Notes: generated by a model not told the origin, from the sequence alone. A stretch of DNA of 64,000 nt from Bolinopsis microptera (GCF_026151205.1 NC_087083.1:12956944-13020943), one strand, 5' to 3'; numbered from the stretch's first letter, positions 32,676 to 44,142 are shown. Numbers and translations are program-made.

Positions 32676-34175
32676 ATGTGCCGGTGTCATTGTTATTCCC
32701 TGATTTAAGGAATTAAAAAAAGTTTACTTAATTTTAAAATGGAACAAGGCCTCAGTCTTTCTTTTGTGCCTTAATCAATGAAGTAAAGAAAGTCTTGGTG
32801 GCACCTTTAATACACTTAGGACAGCTGGTGCTGGGAGCATAAAACCCAGCTTATGTCCAGTCGCATATTACCTTTTGTTTAACTTAAACCTTCCTGACTT
32901 CTTCTGCTGAAGTCTTCTCGGACAATTATTATAGGTGAGACAACACACTAGACAAGGTGTTGGGTAACCGATTTTTTTTGGCTGATAATGAAACAATTAT
33001 TATTATTTACTTGGAAAGAAATAAAAATATATATAACATTAATTTTATTTATATTATGACACTACTTATTCCATGGCGCATCATCGAAGTCGCAATTTTA
33101 TCGACAACCGGATCGCCATCACAGCTTGTTACAGTATCATTCTATGATTGATTGAAAGACCTCGAAGGTCACCCACAAGGACATCTTTAGCTATTGTTTT
33201 CAAGCTGTTTCTCACGCTTGTTCTTTTTGGTAGCACCACCAAAAAATATATAATAAATATTTCCCCACCAACATTAATTATTTATCCAATACAATATTTT
33301 TTTAAAATTATTAAAACATTATCTTATTTTTAAAACCTAATCAAACTTCCCAGTGGAATAAAGGTTTATAAATCGCTTCTTTGCCACATAATGGCAAAAA
33401 AGGATGAAACGGAGGTTATATCTATAGTTTCTACAAAATTTTTGTGCTGCTGCAATTACTTTCTCATCGGATCTAGATCCTCTGGTTTGAATTAACAGTT
33501 CCCTCCATTCTGGGCAGTTTCTTCTCTTTACAGGAGTTTTAACGTCAAGTTGAAGTAGAACACGTCTTTACTGAATCCGAAAGTATATTTTTGCCATTCC
33601 GATAAGTGTAGAGGGACATCCCAATCCATAATCCAGTCAAACCACTTGTTATTTTAAAGCTGCATTATATATATATCGTGAAGCCGCACCTGACTTCGCA
33701 CCTGAGTCCCTGACCTCGGGCCTTAAAATATGTTCTGGGTCCTTGTATTTACCTCTAAATCTGATCTCCATTGTTCTAATGTAGTGGTTAATACTTATAT
33801 AATAACAGATGTTGTAATTACAGTGGTTACCTGACGAACAGTGCTTACATAGCTAAAACTGACGTTATCTTACCCAGCACTCATTTTATTGTTTTTAAAA
33901 TTATAGAACATGTCTTGCTTTTATCAACATTTTCTCCTCACTCTCCATACACTTTATTCCTATTTGATTCTAGATTTGAATTATAGTTTATATCAAATTT
34001 CTGCAGCTTTTCTCCTACTATTTTCTAATGTGCCGGTGTCATTGTTATTCCCTGATTTGAGGATTTAAAAAAATTTACTTAATTTTAAAATGTGACAAGG
34101 CTCAGTCTTTCATTTGTGCCTTAATTAATGAAGTAATGAAAGTCTTTGATGGCACTTAATACAATTGTCGGGACA
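32676..34175. repeat. Dispersed repeat pair (32676-32840 and 34024-34175)
   Basis: Both begin AATGTGCCGGTGTCATTGTT and share ATTCCCTGATTT, TTTACTTAATTTTAAAATG, CTCAGTCTTTC and GAAAGTCTT...GGCAC. A related internal unit (GAAGTCTTCTCGGACA ... CAACACACTA) occurs at about 32620 and 32905. Likely a short interspersed or non-autonomous element; no tRNA promoter boxes recognised. Confidence 0.65.
33337..33771 (-). pseudogene. Unidentified protein, about 145 codons, two compensating frame breaks
   Basis: From an ATG at 33771 (MEIRFRGKYKDPEHILRP) the minus strand codes convincingly, changes frame by +1 at a TTTAAAAT run near 33655, continues (NKWFDWIMDWDVPLHLSEW), changes back at TTAAAACT near 33540, and ends (KRRNCPEWRELL, then FCHYVAKKRFINLYSTGKFD) at TAG 33337. 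Both breaks sit in four-A runs and cancel, which looks more like consensus error than decay. Acidic-aromatic composition suggests a folded domain; family not recognised. Could be a terminal exon. Confidence 0.45.
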
Positions 34176-34459
34176 AAACAATTTACGGATCAATCCATGT
34201 CTCACCGACGCCCCTGGACCGTCTATGACCGATCCATTTAATTGTGATTCTTCAAGAGGAAAAATGTTGAAAATGCCTCAGCCTTCTCGGCATTTTTCTT
34301 GCAGTGTCTAAGTGGTTAACCCATTGTTAGACACTGTCTTCCAGTTCCAGGTAGCGCTCTATGAAGAAGTGCTCCCTGTGTATCTAACACTTAGCATAAC
34401 TTCGTTTGCACACGCTTTAATACTTGTTTTAGCTGTAAGGGATACAGCCCAGCCGAGGA

Positions 34460-34880
34460 CTCGCCGTCGCTGGGGCCACCACTGACGACAAGGGGTGGCG
34501 GCGAGGAAAGGGTGTATGAAAAACATGAAACGCTCAGATTCTTGATTCCCGCTCTCTTTTGTTACGTGAATCCGACATGCTGGAAGAGGGGAAGGTTTGT
34601 AAGGTGTGACCTAGTCTAATATAAAGCTGACTATGTGCCGAGTTTAACTATCGAGTGATAGTGAAGAATATGTTTTCTGATCTTTTAGGAGGGCCGAGAT
34701 AAGTAAGAATTCTGTAGCAGATATAATATCAATAATTTAAGATATAGAATATCGTATTTTCTTCCTTCGCCTAAACTCCTTTGTTCTATAAAGTGTTGGT
34801 CCGTGCGCGTCCAGTTGGGTGGGGGGGGGGGGGGGGCACCACTGACGACAAGGGGTGGCGGCGAGGACAGGCCGGTGCTT
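34460..34880. repeat. Duplicated segment with ACCACTGACGACAAGGGGTG
   Basis: ACCACTGACGACAAGGGGTG followed by GCGGCGAGGA occurs at 34479 and 34838. The second copy is preceded by a long G run. The surrounding sequence differs. Confidence 0.6.
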
Positions 34881-35077
34881 GAAAACCCGGAAATAGTTCA
34901 GCGCACTGTCCCAGCTTGTGTCCAGTCGCATATATTGTGCAAAAGGACTCTCTGAAATTAATTTTTTGCTGCCGTGCAGAGTAGGGGTAGGAAGTGCGGA
35001 AGCAAAGATATAGGGTTCCTGTTTCTGCATTTAACACGTGACCGGATTCTGGTGCACGTGCTTGTCGTTATTTTTTC

Positions 35078-35164
35078 AGGACCATGAGCTCTGCTATCTT
35101 CCTCTTTTGGTACAAGTACTTCCGATGCATCTTTTTGATGCTTCAGGAGTTTATTCAAGCTCGC
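35078..35164 (-). CDS. Possible exon downstream of the Ulp1-like exons
   Basis: After acceptor-like TTACAG at about 35165 the minus strand reads SLNKLLKHQKDASEVLVPKE, then EDSRAHGPEK and a stop. It lies on the strand and side expected for a last exon of the protease-like gene at 35387-37151, but the link is inference only. Confidence 0.3.
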
Positions 35165-35386
35165 TGTAATGATTTACTGCGTTGAAATAAATATCTTGTA
35201 TTTTAATTTACCCTGTGTTTTGAACACTCTCCTCAGCTTTATCAAGATGATCCTTTGTTGAGAAGTACTCCAAAGTTGCAGTTCCACCAGATATTAATTT
35301 AAATGATAAAAAGAAAATATATGTTTATAATTTAAGATATTATGTTTATATGAATACCTCCAAACATTAGCTTACTGGATGTACTC

Positions 35387-36118
35387 CTACATCCTCGCTC
35401 CAAGATATTTAGCTGTCCTAAATCTAGACAGATGGTGCATATGATACAAATTTGACTTACGGCCATGTGTCAGCATGCTGAAAGCCCTCCCCAGTCTTTT
35501 GTATATCTTCTGTCCATAACACGCCAAGCTGTCGTATATCCTCATGGAGGAATTGTGACGGCTATCAGCAGCCAATGTTCGGCGTCACATGATATGTACC
35601 ATACCTGCATGAGTCGCTCGGCAAAAAGAAGCATGTATACACCGCAGTCCACTCCGTTTGTCTGTTTGGGGACGGGGATCTTCTGAACCTCCAGCAGTGC
35701 TGAATATGTAAACTATTGAAACATTTTACGGATACTGTTATTTTCTTCCAGATACTTTCACGGAATATTCACACTGCACCCATTCTACAATATTATATTT
35801 ACTCCCAGTTGCAGTTACCAACATATAAAATCATTTTAAATCATATTCTCTTACCATACCGGGCCCTGATTAAAACATTACATTTTTAAAATACATATTT
35901 ACGGCATGTGTGAGCATGCTGAAAGCCCTCCTGAGTCTTGTGTATGACTGCTGTCCATAAGACGTCAAACTGTCGTATTTCCTCATGGAGGAAGTGGTGA
36001 CGGCTATCAGCAGCCAATGTTCGGCGTCACATACCAGGACTAGCAGCGTAAGCCCACAGAGTAGTGTGTGAGCGACTCTTTGGCACCATTCGTTCGTTAT
36101 TGACCTGTCACATAACAT
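35387..36118 (-). pseudogene. Tandem-duplicated Ulp1-like protease exon
   Basis: Two copies (about 36118-35901 and 35640-35458) encode the His/acid part of a Ulp1 (C48) fold. The upper copy reads CDAEHWLLIAVTTSSMRKYD, then SLTSYGQQSYTRLRRAFSML. The lower copy is the same DNA with a one- to two-base loss between AVT and SSM that breaks the frame. The order H-W...Y-D-S-L is the catalytic His and Asp neighbourhood. The Gln/Cys exon was not found nearby. The upstream candidate exon is at 36939-37151. Confidence 0.6.
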
Positions 36119-36726
36119 ATTGTAGTACGTAATTTTGTCTGAGCTCTAAAGTTATAGCTGCTCATTCGATTCTGGTAATGGACTCAAATCATACCTCGGT
36201 ACAGTCAATCACAATCCTAGTGTTGGGGTGGGAAGCGAAGCATATGGCATGGCTTTGTGGCACTTCTCTAGTGACGGTAGATCGTCGCCAACCAGCTCAC
36301 GTCCGTAATGTGAACACATACCGAGAGCTCAAACACTTCTTAATATACTTCATAATACACAGCTACTTACTAAACTGTCATGTGAACCCTACCCAGGTTC
36401 TTGGTTGTCCGGCTGTTAGGATGGTTATAATATGGATCACCATCACAAACGATACGTCACTGATTGGGCCATGTGATGTGATACCTGTGGGAGGCCGAAA
36501 TGAGAGTTCCTAGTTGTCGGTCACCGCCAGGACGTGGCCGGTGATCTCGATACCTGAATTTACCTGAATTTAGTTTTCGTTGCAATATACTAGGAAAAAA
36601 GTTTTGAAGCAGTCCCTTTAGAACAGCTGCATCTATTTCTAACTCTTTTTGAAATGTGAAAATCAACATTTGAAAGGTCAACTGTTGTTACCCAAACTAC
36701 CGCTGTTGCTACTAAAAATCTTACCT

Positions 36727-36883
36727 GAAAATCGACAGCTAAAATATCATCAGGAAGATTAACTCGCAGTTTCTTCAACGTGATGAGCAGTTGGTCCTCG
36801 TACAGGAGGGTCGAATGATGGTTGCCAGTAACGGCATAGGTGAGGGAGGTTTGGGTGCGATAAGACCGGAGGAACTTCAGCAA
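36727..36883 (-). CDS. HTH-like exon of a DDE transposase type gene
   Basis: The minus strand codes a block ending YEDQLLITLKKLRVNLPDDI followed by LAVDFQ and a good splice donor (CAG|GTAAGA at 36726). The pattern 'L..EDQLLLTLMKLR.NL...DLA.RF.VS' is that of the helix-turn-helix domain preceding DDE_4-type transposases. It lies between Ulp1-like exons, so either separate elements are interleaved or one composite element carries both. Confidence 0.45.
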
Positions 36884-36938
36884 GGCAATACAGTGTTGGG
36901 TATATTATATAGTACGCTAAAACCCTGGATTGAACAAA

Positions 36939-37151
36939 TCATTGTAAGTAAATGTTCAAAATTACATCTGTCTGTGTTAGTTCCTTCAGATGTAAATAGA
37001 GGAATGGACCCTGTACTGGTACATGAAACGTCTCCGAAGAGTGCTGGGCGAACAGGAATTGTAGCCACCCAGAGACGATGACGTCATTTAGCAGCTTTCC
37101 CGGACCAAGTGTCAGGAGATCCCTAGTCTGCAGCTCAACTCCACCTAACAA
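36939..37151 (-). CDS. Ulp1-like protease N-terminal exon
   Basis: The frame contains LLTLGPGKLLNDVIVSGWLQ then FLFAQ, matching the 'L....WLND.IIN.Y...L' entry of Ulp1-type catalytic cores. It precedes the duplicated His/Asp exon on the same strand. The element or host status is unclear. Confidence 0.45.
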   Translation of the reverse strand: MLGGVELQTRDLLTLGPGKLLNDVIVSGWLQFLFAQHSSETFHVPVQGPFLYLHLKELTQTDVILNIYLQ

Positions 37152-37330
37152 CAGCCTCTCTATCGTATCAACCTGAATGATAAGACATATTTAAATATAT
37201 TATACAGATTACAGACAATTTTATTGAGCAAGTATTTACCGTCATTAACTTTTATAAAGTACTAACTTGGTTCTTCACACATTTCTAAATTTAATTATCA
37301 CAATGACGGAAACAAACTCCGTTTTGTCTA

Positions 37331-37500
37331 ATAATGAAAAAATGAAAAAATGAAAAAATGAAAAAATGAAAAAATGAAAAAATGAAAAAATGAAAAAATG
37401 AAAAAATGAAAAAATGAAAAGATGAAAAGATAAAAATATAAAAAGTTGAAAATATAAAAAGATAAAAATATGAAAAGATAAAAATATAAAATGATAAAGA
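37331..37500. repeat. (AATGAAA)n microsatellite
   Basis: About 13 units of AATGAAAA or GAAAAAAT, decaying to AAGATAAAAATAT. Minus-strand F-rich frames here are artefacts. Confidence 0.95.
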
Positions 37501-37578
37501 TAGAAACAAACCGAACGCATAGACAAATTTTCACAATACTATTTTATTTTACCTGAAGTACAATCAGGTTGGTACAGA

Positions 37579-37812
37579 CTACAGAGCGACTAGCTCTCCG
37601 TTGTCGCGATTTAACCACACTGGGATTGTTACTGTGATTTTTATTACAACTATATCTGCTGAAATTCTGATATTGCATCCAGATTTTGCATCTTCATTGT
37701 TCCCGTCTTGAGCAACGTTCTGTAATTTTAGTGTAGTCCTGATTGGGTTCATGAAAAAACGCCAATTCCTCCTCTGGGTCATTGAGATTTGGGAAAGTAT
37801 CCGGTGAACCAT
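37579..37812 (-). CDS. Exon-like ORF of duplicated unknown gene
   Basis: 77 codons including TTLKLQNVAQDGNNEDAKSG and TVTIPVWLNRDNGELVAL. The latter peptide recurs in the paralogous copies at 39380-39415 and 41935-41970, although neighbouring frames are broken there. Conservation across three copies suggests former coding function. Family not recognised. Confidence 0.35.
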   Translation of the reverse strand: MVHRILSQISMTQRRNWRFFMNPIRTTLKLQNVAQDGNNEDAKSGCNIRISADIVVIKITVTIPVWLNRDNGELVAL

Positions 37813-38904
37813 GTATCGAGTCGATGGCGTTGAATCCTTGCCCCAGCAAGGTCGCGAATCTTGTACCCAGCTGCAGGTACTCTCTCCTCCTTTACAGCAT
37901 ACATTCTGAGTCTACACCGTAATAGTGGAATCGTTGTTGGATTGGTTCGGGTTTACAACCTTGACTCTATTTAATAAATTTAACAGTTAAATTTAAATAC
38001 AAAATAATCATGTCTTCCCATTTTTTTCATTTTTAATTGAAAGTTGGATGATGTGTAGGTTCTTTGATCCAATTTCTGATTTATGTTGTCTGAAATTATT
38101 AAATTTTGCTTTGATATCTGTTTCTAATTAAGAGCGGGCTTGTTCAAAGTAGAGATATCGTATCGTGCTATATATTAATTACAGTTAGCGGAATTGTTTG
38201 TTCGTACTCCTAATTAAATATGAATCAATCTACGGACCTGAAAAGCAATACAACCTGCTTGCACATCTTACTCCTTCTGTTTGGATCTCTTCACAGTTCC
38301 ACTCACTTTCTTTTCAGTGAGATTCTGGTCTCCCCAATATTTTGTTTCGAAAATCTTTTGTCCTTTATATATTAACATACATCATACTTCGTCCTTCTGA
38401 CGGTATTGCTTTTCCGATATAACTTATATTATTAGTCTTCATCCCTTTGATGGCAGAGCAGCAGTTTAATCTGCCCCTCGTTCTTCTGACGGCATTGCTA
38501 ACGTTATAACTTACTTTTCGTCGAATATATGAATAAAATATTCTTGATTAGGATACTGTTACGGTTTATCATCACTCATTAATTTTGCGATTTGTCAACT
38601 GATATCGAAGAGTTTCACCTTCTTCGCTTCCATATAGTTCGTTATATCGCTTGCTATTCCCCGTCCTTGACATGACAAGGTAATTTGGGGGTTTACCGTG
38701 GGAAAATCTCATGGCGATCTTCAAAGCTGGATGGTGAAATAAGTGGTGACACGTGTCAATTGTCATTGTCACTTGATCGTGTTATTTATCAGTTTGGGTA
38801 AGCTGACATTCTTTCTTCTTAATGAAGAAATTATTATAGAAATAAAAAATACAAATGTAGGCTAAGATAACATAAAAGATAAAGAAAAAGAAACAAAAGC
38901 AAAC

Positions 38905-39304
38905 CGAATACATGATGGGGGACATTTTGAATTAAACTATCACATCAATAAGTACAAGCCGACAACTGTCCCTAAAACCTGTCCACACTGTCTCATGGAA
39001 GAGGAGACAATGAACCACTTTATTGGTCAGTGCCCGAAATGGTCTTACCAGCGAGGAGGATACTTTGACTCCTTCTACCTCAGTGTGACAGATATAGTGG
39101 ACAAGTTCTCACTACCAAGGATCATCGGCTTTATATACAAGCAACAAAACGTTTTACCAAATGTGGAGAGGACAAGGCTTAACCTTGCTTTCTTCACAGA
39201 TTAACTTTACCGTGGTAAGCACAGGGCTTCAATGCTCTATCTTATAGTGGTTTTGATCTATTCCTTAGTAGTAAAGACCACTGCCCCCTACGAAGAAGAA
39301 GAAC
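38905..39304 (+). mobile_element. 3' end of a second LINE (ORF2 C-terminus and tail)
   Basis: The plus frame stays open from about 38865 to the stop at 39202. It carries GGHFELNYHINKYKP, then the zinc-finger-like CPHCLMEEETMNHFIGQCP, the common C-terminal 'TGH..LN.H......C..C...EET..H.l..C' tail of RTE/CR1-like LINEs. About 100 bases of 3' UTR end in GAAGAAGAAGAA at 39291-39302, a microsatellite-type tail. Its immediate right flank is the start of the second copy of the segmental duplication, so insertion fell between the copies. Confidence 0.75.
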
Positions 39305-40530
39305 CAAACCGAACGCATAGACAAATTTTCACAATATTATTATTTTAAATTAAGTAAAATCTGCTTGGTACAGAGCGACTAGCTCTCCGTTGTCGCGATT
39401 TAACCACACTGGGATTGTTACTGTGATTTTTATTACAACTATTATCTGCTGAAATTCTACAATTGCATTCAGATTTCGCATCTTCATTGTTCCCGTCGTG
39501 AGCAACTTTCTGTAATACATACATTCTGAGTCTACACAGTAATAGTCGATTGGAAATCTATATATTCTTTAAGTTTGGTTCTCAAATTTTAGGCGTGTGT
39601 TGCATTCTGCTGCCTTTCTGGAAAGAGGAATCGTTGTTGGATTGGTTTGGGTTTACAACCTCGACTCTATTTAACAATTTAACAGTTAAATTTAAATACA
39701 AAATAATCATGTATTCCCATTTTTTTCATCCTTAATTGAAAGTTGGATGATGTGTAGGTTCTTTGATTCAATTTCTGATTTGTGTTGTCTGATATTATTA
39801 AATTTTGCTTTGGTATCTGTTTCTAATTAAGAGTGGGCTTGTTCAAAGTAGAAATATCGTATCGTGCTATATATTAATTACAGTTAGCGGAATTGTTTGT
39901 TCGTACTCCTAATTAAATATGAATCAATCTACGGACCTGAAAAGCAATACAACCTGCTTGCACATCTTACTTTTTCTGTTTAGATCTCCTCACAGTTCCA
40001 CTCACTTTCTTTTCGGTGAGATTCTGGTCTCCCCAATATTTTGTTTCGAAAATCCTTTGTCCTTTATATATTAACATAAATCATACTTCGTCCTTCTGAC
40101 CGCATGGCTTTTTCGTTATAACTTATATCATTAGTCTTCATCCCTTTGATGGCAGAGCAGCAGTTTAATCTAGTGCTCCTCGTTCTTCTGACGGCATTGC
40201 TAACGTTATAACTTACTCTTCGTCAAATATATTAATAAAATATTTTCGATTAGGATACAGTTACGGTTTATCATCACTCATTAATGCTGCGATATGTCAA
40301 CTGTACCTCGTAACCCGTCAAAGAATTTTACCTTCTTCGCTTCCAATTAAGTAGTTAATTATACCGCTTGTTATTCCCCGTCCTGGACATAGCGAGGTAA
40401 TTTGGGGGTTTACTGCGGGAAGATCTCGTGGAGATCTTCAAAGCTGGGTGGTGACACTACCTGTTGTTCCATCTCCACCAATTCTCTATATAGGTACTCC
40501 TCTAAGTATCAGCCCACTATTCCACTACTA

Positions 40531-40853
40531 CTAACTTATCTAAAATGTCCAGCACGCGATAGGCACGAACATACTTATCTAAAATGTTCAGCACGCGATA
40601 GGCACGAACATACTTATCTAAAATGCTCAGTACGCGATAGGTACTAACATACTTATCTAAAATGCTCAGTACGCGATAGGTACTAACATACTTATCTAAA
40701 ATGCTCAGTACGCGATAGGTACTAACATACTTATCTAAAATGCTCAGTACGCGATAGGTACTAACATACTTATCTAAAATGCTCAGTACGCGATAGGTAC
40801 TAACATACTTATCTAAAATACTCAGTACGCGATAGGTACTAACATACTTATCT
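40531..40853. repeat. 39-bp minisatellite, about 8 copies
   Basis: The unit ACATACTTATCTAAAATGCT plus CAGTACGCGATAGGTACTA repeats with little change. Because 39 is divisible by three, the minus strand shows a repeating 13-residue frame (DKYVSTYRVLSIL), most likely incidental. Sits at the right end of the duplicated segment. Confidence 0.93.
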
Positions 40854-41231
40854 CGGGATGTCTTCAAATCTGGGTGGTGACACGTGTAGTGTAAAATATA
40901 AGGGGCCAACCAGATTAGTCCTCCCGGGGCGTACCCATGATGATCTCTGCCTGCTCAAAAGTACTACACACTGCACTAATTTAGTCGTTTAGCGACTAAA
41001 AACTAAAAAACTATAATTACTCGCGATAATTAAGTATCGAACACTAGTCTAACACGATAAATACGATATCTTAGTATCGTATGCGTAAATAGAAAGGGTC
41101 CAATATCAAGTATTTTATAAGAATGGGAATCACGAAGGTAGGATAATTAGTAGTTAGGCCTCCTCCACATTCTCCTTAATGATCTGCTCCAACTCTAGTC
41201 GCTTCATCTCCAATTCCCTCTTTTTTAGATC

Positions 41232-41636
41232 TTAGATCTTCCCGCCCCTTCTTCCTTTTTCCAGCTCCTCCAGCTCCATCCATCTTTTCTCTGTCTTTTC
41301 CAGCTCCTTCTTTGAACTCTTCTCTAGCTTCTCCAGCTCCTCCATTTCCTTCTTTCTCACTCTCACCGTCAGGTATGAACGCTGTCCTTCCATCTGAGTT
41401 CGGATGAATTTCATAATCACGACCACGTCGTCCTTCGTTCTCGCATCCCTCATCATCATCTTCATCCTAACTCTTGATACCGTCATCAATTCTTCCCCGT
41501 GCTTTACTACCTCTTCCCAATTAAATATATACACTCGAATACTGGGGTTAGATGCCCGTTCCTCACGAATGTAGGCTAAGATAACATAAAAAATAAAGAA
41601 AAAGAAACAAAAGAAAACCGAATACATGATGGACAT
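41232..41636 (-). CDS. Lysine/glutamate-rich coiled-coil ORF
   Basis: 134 codons: an F-rich hydrophobic N-terminal stretch over an A-rich DNA run, a middle part (IREERASNPSIRVYIFNWEE), and a C-terminal charged helix (KKEMEELEKLEKSSKKELEK). The middle and end look codon-like. The first 20 residues may be fortuitous. Not recognised. Confidence 0.3.
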   Translation of the reverse strand: MSIMYSVFFCFFFFIFYVILAYIREERASNPSIRVYIFNWEEVVKHGEELMTVSRVRMKMMMRDARTKDDVVVIMKFIRTQMEGQRSYLTVRVRKKEMEELEKLEKSSKKELEKTEKRWMELEELEKGRRGGKI

Positions 41637-41824
41637 GAAAATAAAGCTGAAATAAAATACGATAGCAAAAAAAAGTTAATAGCAAAAAATAATGAAATAT
41701 CAAAAAAGAAGAAAAAACTGACCGAAAGTGAAAGGGTGAAATTAGAACTACATATTATGTTATAGATAATACATAGCCGAGAAATTCTAAATGAACAAGA
41801 ACCTTGAAATCTTATATTATTTAC

Positions 41825-41935
41825 TGTTCTGGCTGCTTCCTGGCTGCTTCCTGGCTGCTTCCTGGCTGCTTCCTGGCTGCTGTTCTGGCTGCTTCCTGGT
41901 TGCTGTTCTGGCTGCTTCCTGGCTGCTGTTCCGTT
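41825..41935. repeat. 11-bp repeat TGGCTGCTTCC
   Basis: About nine copies of TGGCTGCTTCC with TGGCTGCTGTTC variants, embedded at the edge of the third copy of the duplicated segment. Confidence 0.9.
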
Positions 41936-42354
41936 GTCGCGATTTAACCACACTGGGATTGTTACTGACATATCATTCAGATTTTGTATCTTCATTGTCC
42001 TCGTTGAGTAACAACGTTCTGAAATATACAAACTCTGAGTCTACTCCAAACAATTAGTATTAATTGTCTTCTTTTCTGAGTCGATGTTTTTGGTTAGTTT
42101 TATATTTTGAGGACGTTTAACTGTCCTTGAAACGAACGATATATCTATGGGCTCATATCGCAATGTATATTTACTAACACTAGGCTTCAGTGATAAACCA
42201 AATATCCTGGTTTTTACATTTTTTCTGTTTCTATCTATGTATAATAAAATTACAAATAACTCAATTTAAGATTTTTTGACTTCTGACGATGGGTTAACAA
42301 ACACTAAGTAATTATTTGTTTGTTCCTGCATTTTGCCGTCTCAAAGTAACTTCT

Positions 42355-44103
42355 AAGGCTGTCGACTTTCGATGGTCGACCTTTTCCAAAGTACATGGAA
42401 GTGTCCCTATTACTTACCTATTTATTCAAATTTAAAGCAATCCTTTTTATTTGACTTCAAAATTGTTCAGTCTGAATACACGCAAATTACGACGTAGGCG
42501 GGGTCCCATCACTGCTCAGTGCTCGCCGGGGTGACAGGAAAGTGGAGAGTTGCCCACACAGTCTTGAAAGTCCTCCAATATCCCTTTAATGTTTAATGCT
42601 GGTCTTTTTCTGTACGCTTCCTGTGGAGATTGGCAGTTTGGGACACGTATAACCCAAAATTAAACGGCCGGGATACGAAAAACACTATCTAGCGTTAAGT
42701 TTATCTTCTCTCCGCTCCTTGAGGTCCCTGCTTCTGGTTCCTCATGGTGTTCTTCTTCTTCTTTCTCCTCTCTGACAGGGCTCAATCTCAAAAACACTAT
42801 CTAGCGTTAAGTTTCCAAAATTAAAATCGATGAAGCTGTGTTCCTCCCTAGGCAAAGTGCACAGTTTTTACAGCATCTTATGATCCTCGCTCATTTCCTT
42901 AAGAATCTATTTTAGTATTAGCCGATGTTAGATCAGCATATCCTAATGAAAGAAAAAACTGCTTAAAAGGTTTAATATGGTTTGATGGTAAATATAACTG
43001 TAAAGAAAGACTGAATGTCAATCACACTAGGTCTCTCAAAACTGTACAGTTTACCTGTACCTTTGATACCTTAAAGGCTGTGCATTAGCCCTCCTGTCTC
43101 TGCTTGATCCTGTGGCCCTGTGCCTCTGTACTTCCCTGCCTGTTTCCCGAGGTTCACTGGGGCGGTGTTTGCCATCCTTTCCTGCTGTGATCCACGATGC
43201 TCTATTGGGAGAGCCTGTGTCGTGTCTTGAGGAGGAGGGGCGGTGACTGGATCGAGATCGGTGTCTGGATCTAGATCGTGATCTGGAGCGGGTAGTTGAA
43301 CGTCGGCTAATATCAGCCGATTTCGTGGGTGAATGCATTATAGCTAGAGTGAATAAACATTAGTAAAATGGAATCCTGTAAGGATGTCTTAAAACTGGGT
43401 GGTGCTGAATTCTAAGGCTGTCGACTTTCGATGGTCGACCTTTTCCAAAGTACAGGGAAGTGTCCTTAGTATTACTTACCTATTTATTCAAATCTAAAGC
43501 AATCCTTTTTATTTGACTTCAAAATTGTTCAGTCTGAATACACGCAAATTACAATGGAGGGGGTACCATCGCTGCTCGCCGGGGTGACAGGAAAGTGTCC
43601 GAGAGTTGCCCACAAAGTCTTGAAAGTCCTCCAATATCCCTTTAATGTTTAATGCTGGTCGTTTTCTGTACGCTTCCTGTGGAGATTGACAGTTTGGGAC
43701 ACGTCCAACCCAAAATTAAACGGCCGGGATACGAAAAACACTATCTAGCGTTAAGTTTCTCTTCTCTCCGCTCCTTGAGGTCCCTGCTTCTGGTTCCTGG
43801 TGTTCTTCTTCTTCTTTCTCCTCTCTGACAGGGCTCAATCTCAAAAACACTATCTAGCGTTACTTTTCCTAAATTAAAATCGATGAAAATGTGCTCCTGA
43901 TCCCTAGGCAGAGTGCACAGTTTTTACAGCATCTTATGATCCTCGCTCATTTCCTTAAGAATTTATTTTAGTATTAGCCGATGTTAGATCAGCATATCCT
44001 AATGAAAGAAAAACTGCTTAAAAGGTTTAATATGGTTTGATGGTAAATATAACTGTAAAGAAAGACTGAATTTCAATCACACTAGGTCTCTCAAAACTGT
44101 ACA
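42355..44103. repeat. Tandem segmental duplication (42355-43045 and 43411-44103)
   Basis: Both copies start AAGGCTGTCGACTTTCGATG and are collinear for about 690 bases through ACACTATCTAGCGTTAAG to CACTAGGTCTCTCAAAACTG. They differ by small indels. On the minus strand the shared part codes an exon-like stretch (YRKRPALNIKGILEDFQDCV) and an acidic E-rich stretch, so it looks like duplicated exons of an unknown gene. Confidence 0.9.
43051..43338 (-). CDS. RS-rich ORF
   Basis: 95 codons with ATG, containing the dipeptide-rich stretch RRSTTRSRSRSRSRHRSRSS and a basic, R/S/P-rich remainder. RS domains mark splicing-related proteins, but no RNA-recognition motif accompanies it. It lies between the two copies of the 690-bp duplication. 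It may be an exon of that gene. Confidence 0.35.
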   Translation of the reverse strand: MHSPTKSADISRRSTTRSRSRSRSRHRSRSSHRPSSSRHDTGSPNRASWITAGKDGKHRPSEPRETGREVQRHRATGSSRDRRANAQPLRYQRYR

Positions 44104-44142
44104 TCATACATTTTAAATGTTATTATGATTGTGAATATAATT

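Larger units (their letters stand above)
37505..40456. repeat. Segmental duplication (37505-38760 and 39303-40456)
   Basis: Both copies start AACCGAACGCATAGACAAAT and run collinearly through GAGCGACTAGCTCTCCGTTG, CTGACGGCATTGCTAACGTT and AATTTGGGGGTTTAC. The first holds about 200 extra bases at 37720-37915. A third, shorter relative of the leading part is at 41935-42030. On the minus strand the shared part encodes TIPVWLNRDNGE, kept in all three. Confidence 0.9.

Noticed and set aside
34265..34345. tRNA or tRNA-derived SINE head near AGTGTCTAAGTGGTTAAC
   Set aside because: Only a short palindrome (AGTGTCTAA/TTAGACACT); A and B promoter boxes and cloverleaf are not present.
37275..37534. Phe/Ile-rich minus frames resembling a multi-pass membrane protein
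   Set aside because: Translation of the AATGAAAA microsatellite.
40517..40909. 130-codon frame with a 13-residue repeat
   Set aside because: The 39-bp minisatellite is a multiple of three, so one strand stays open by arithmetic; no flanking coding support.
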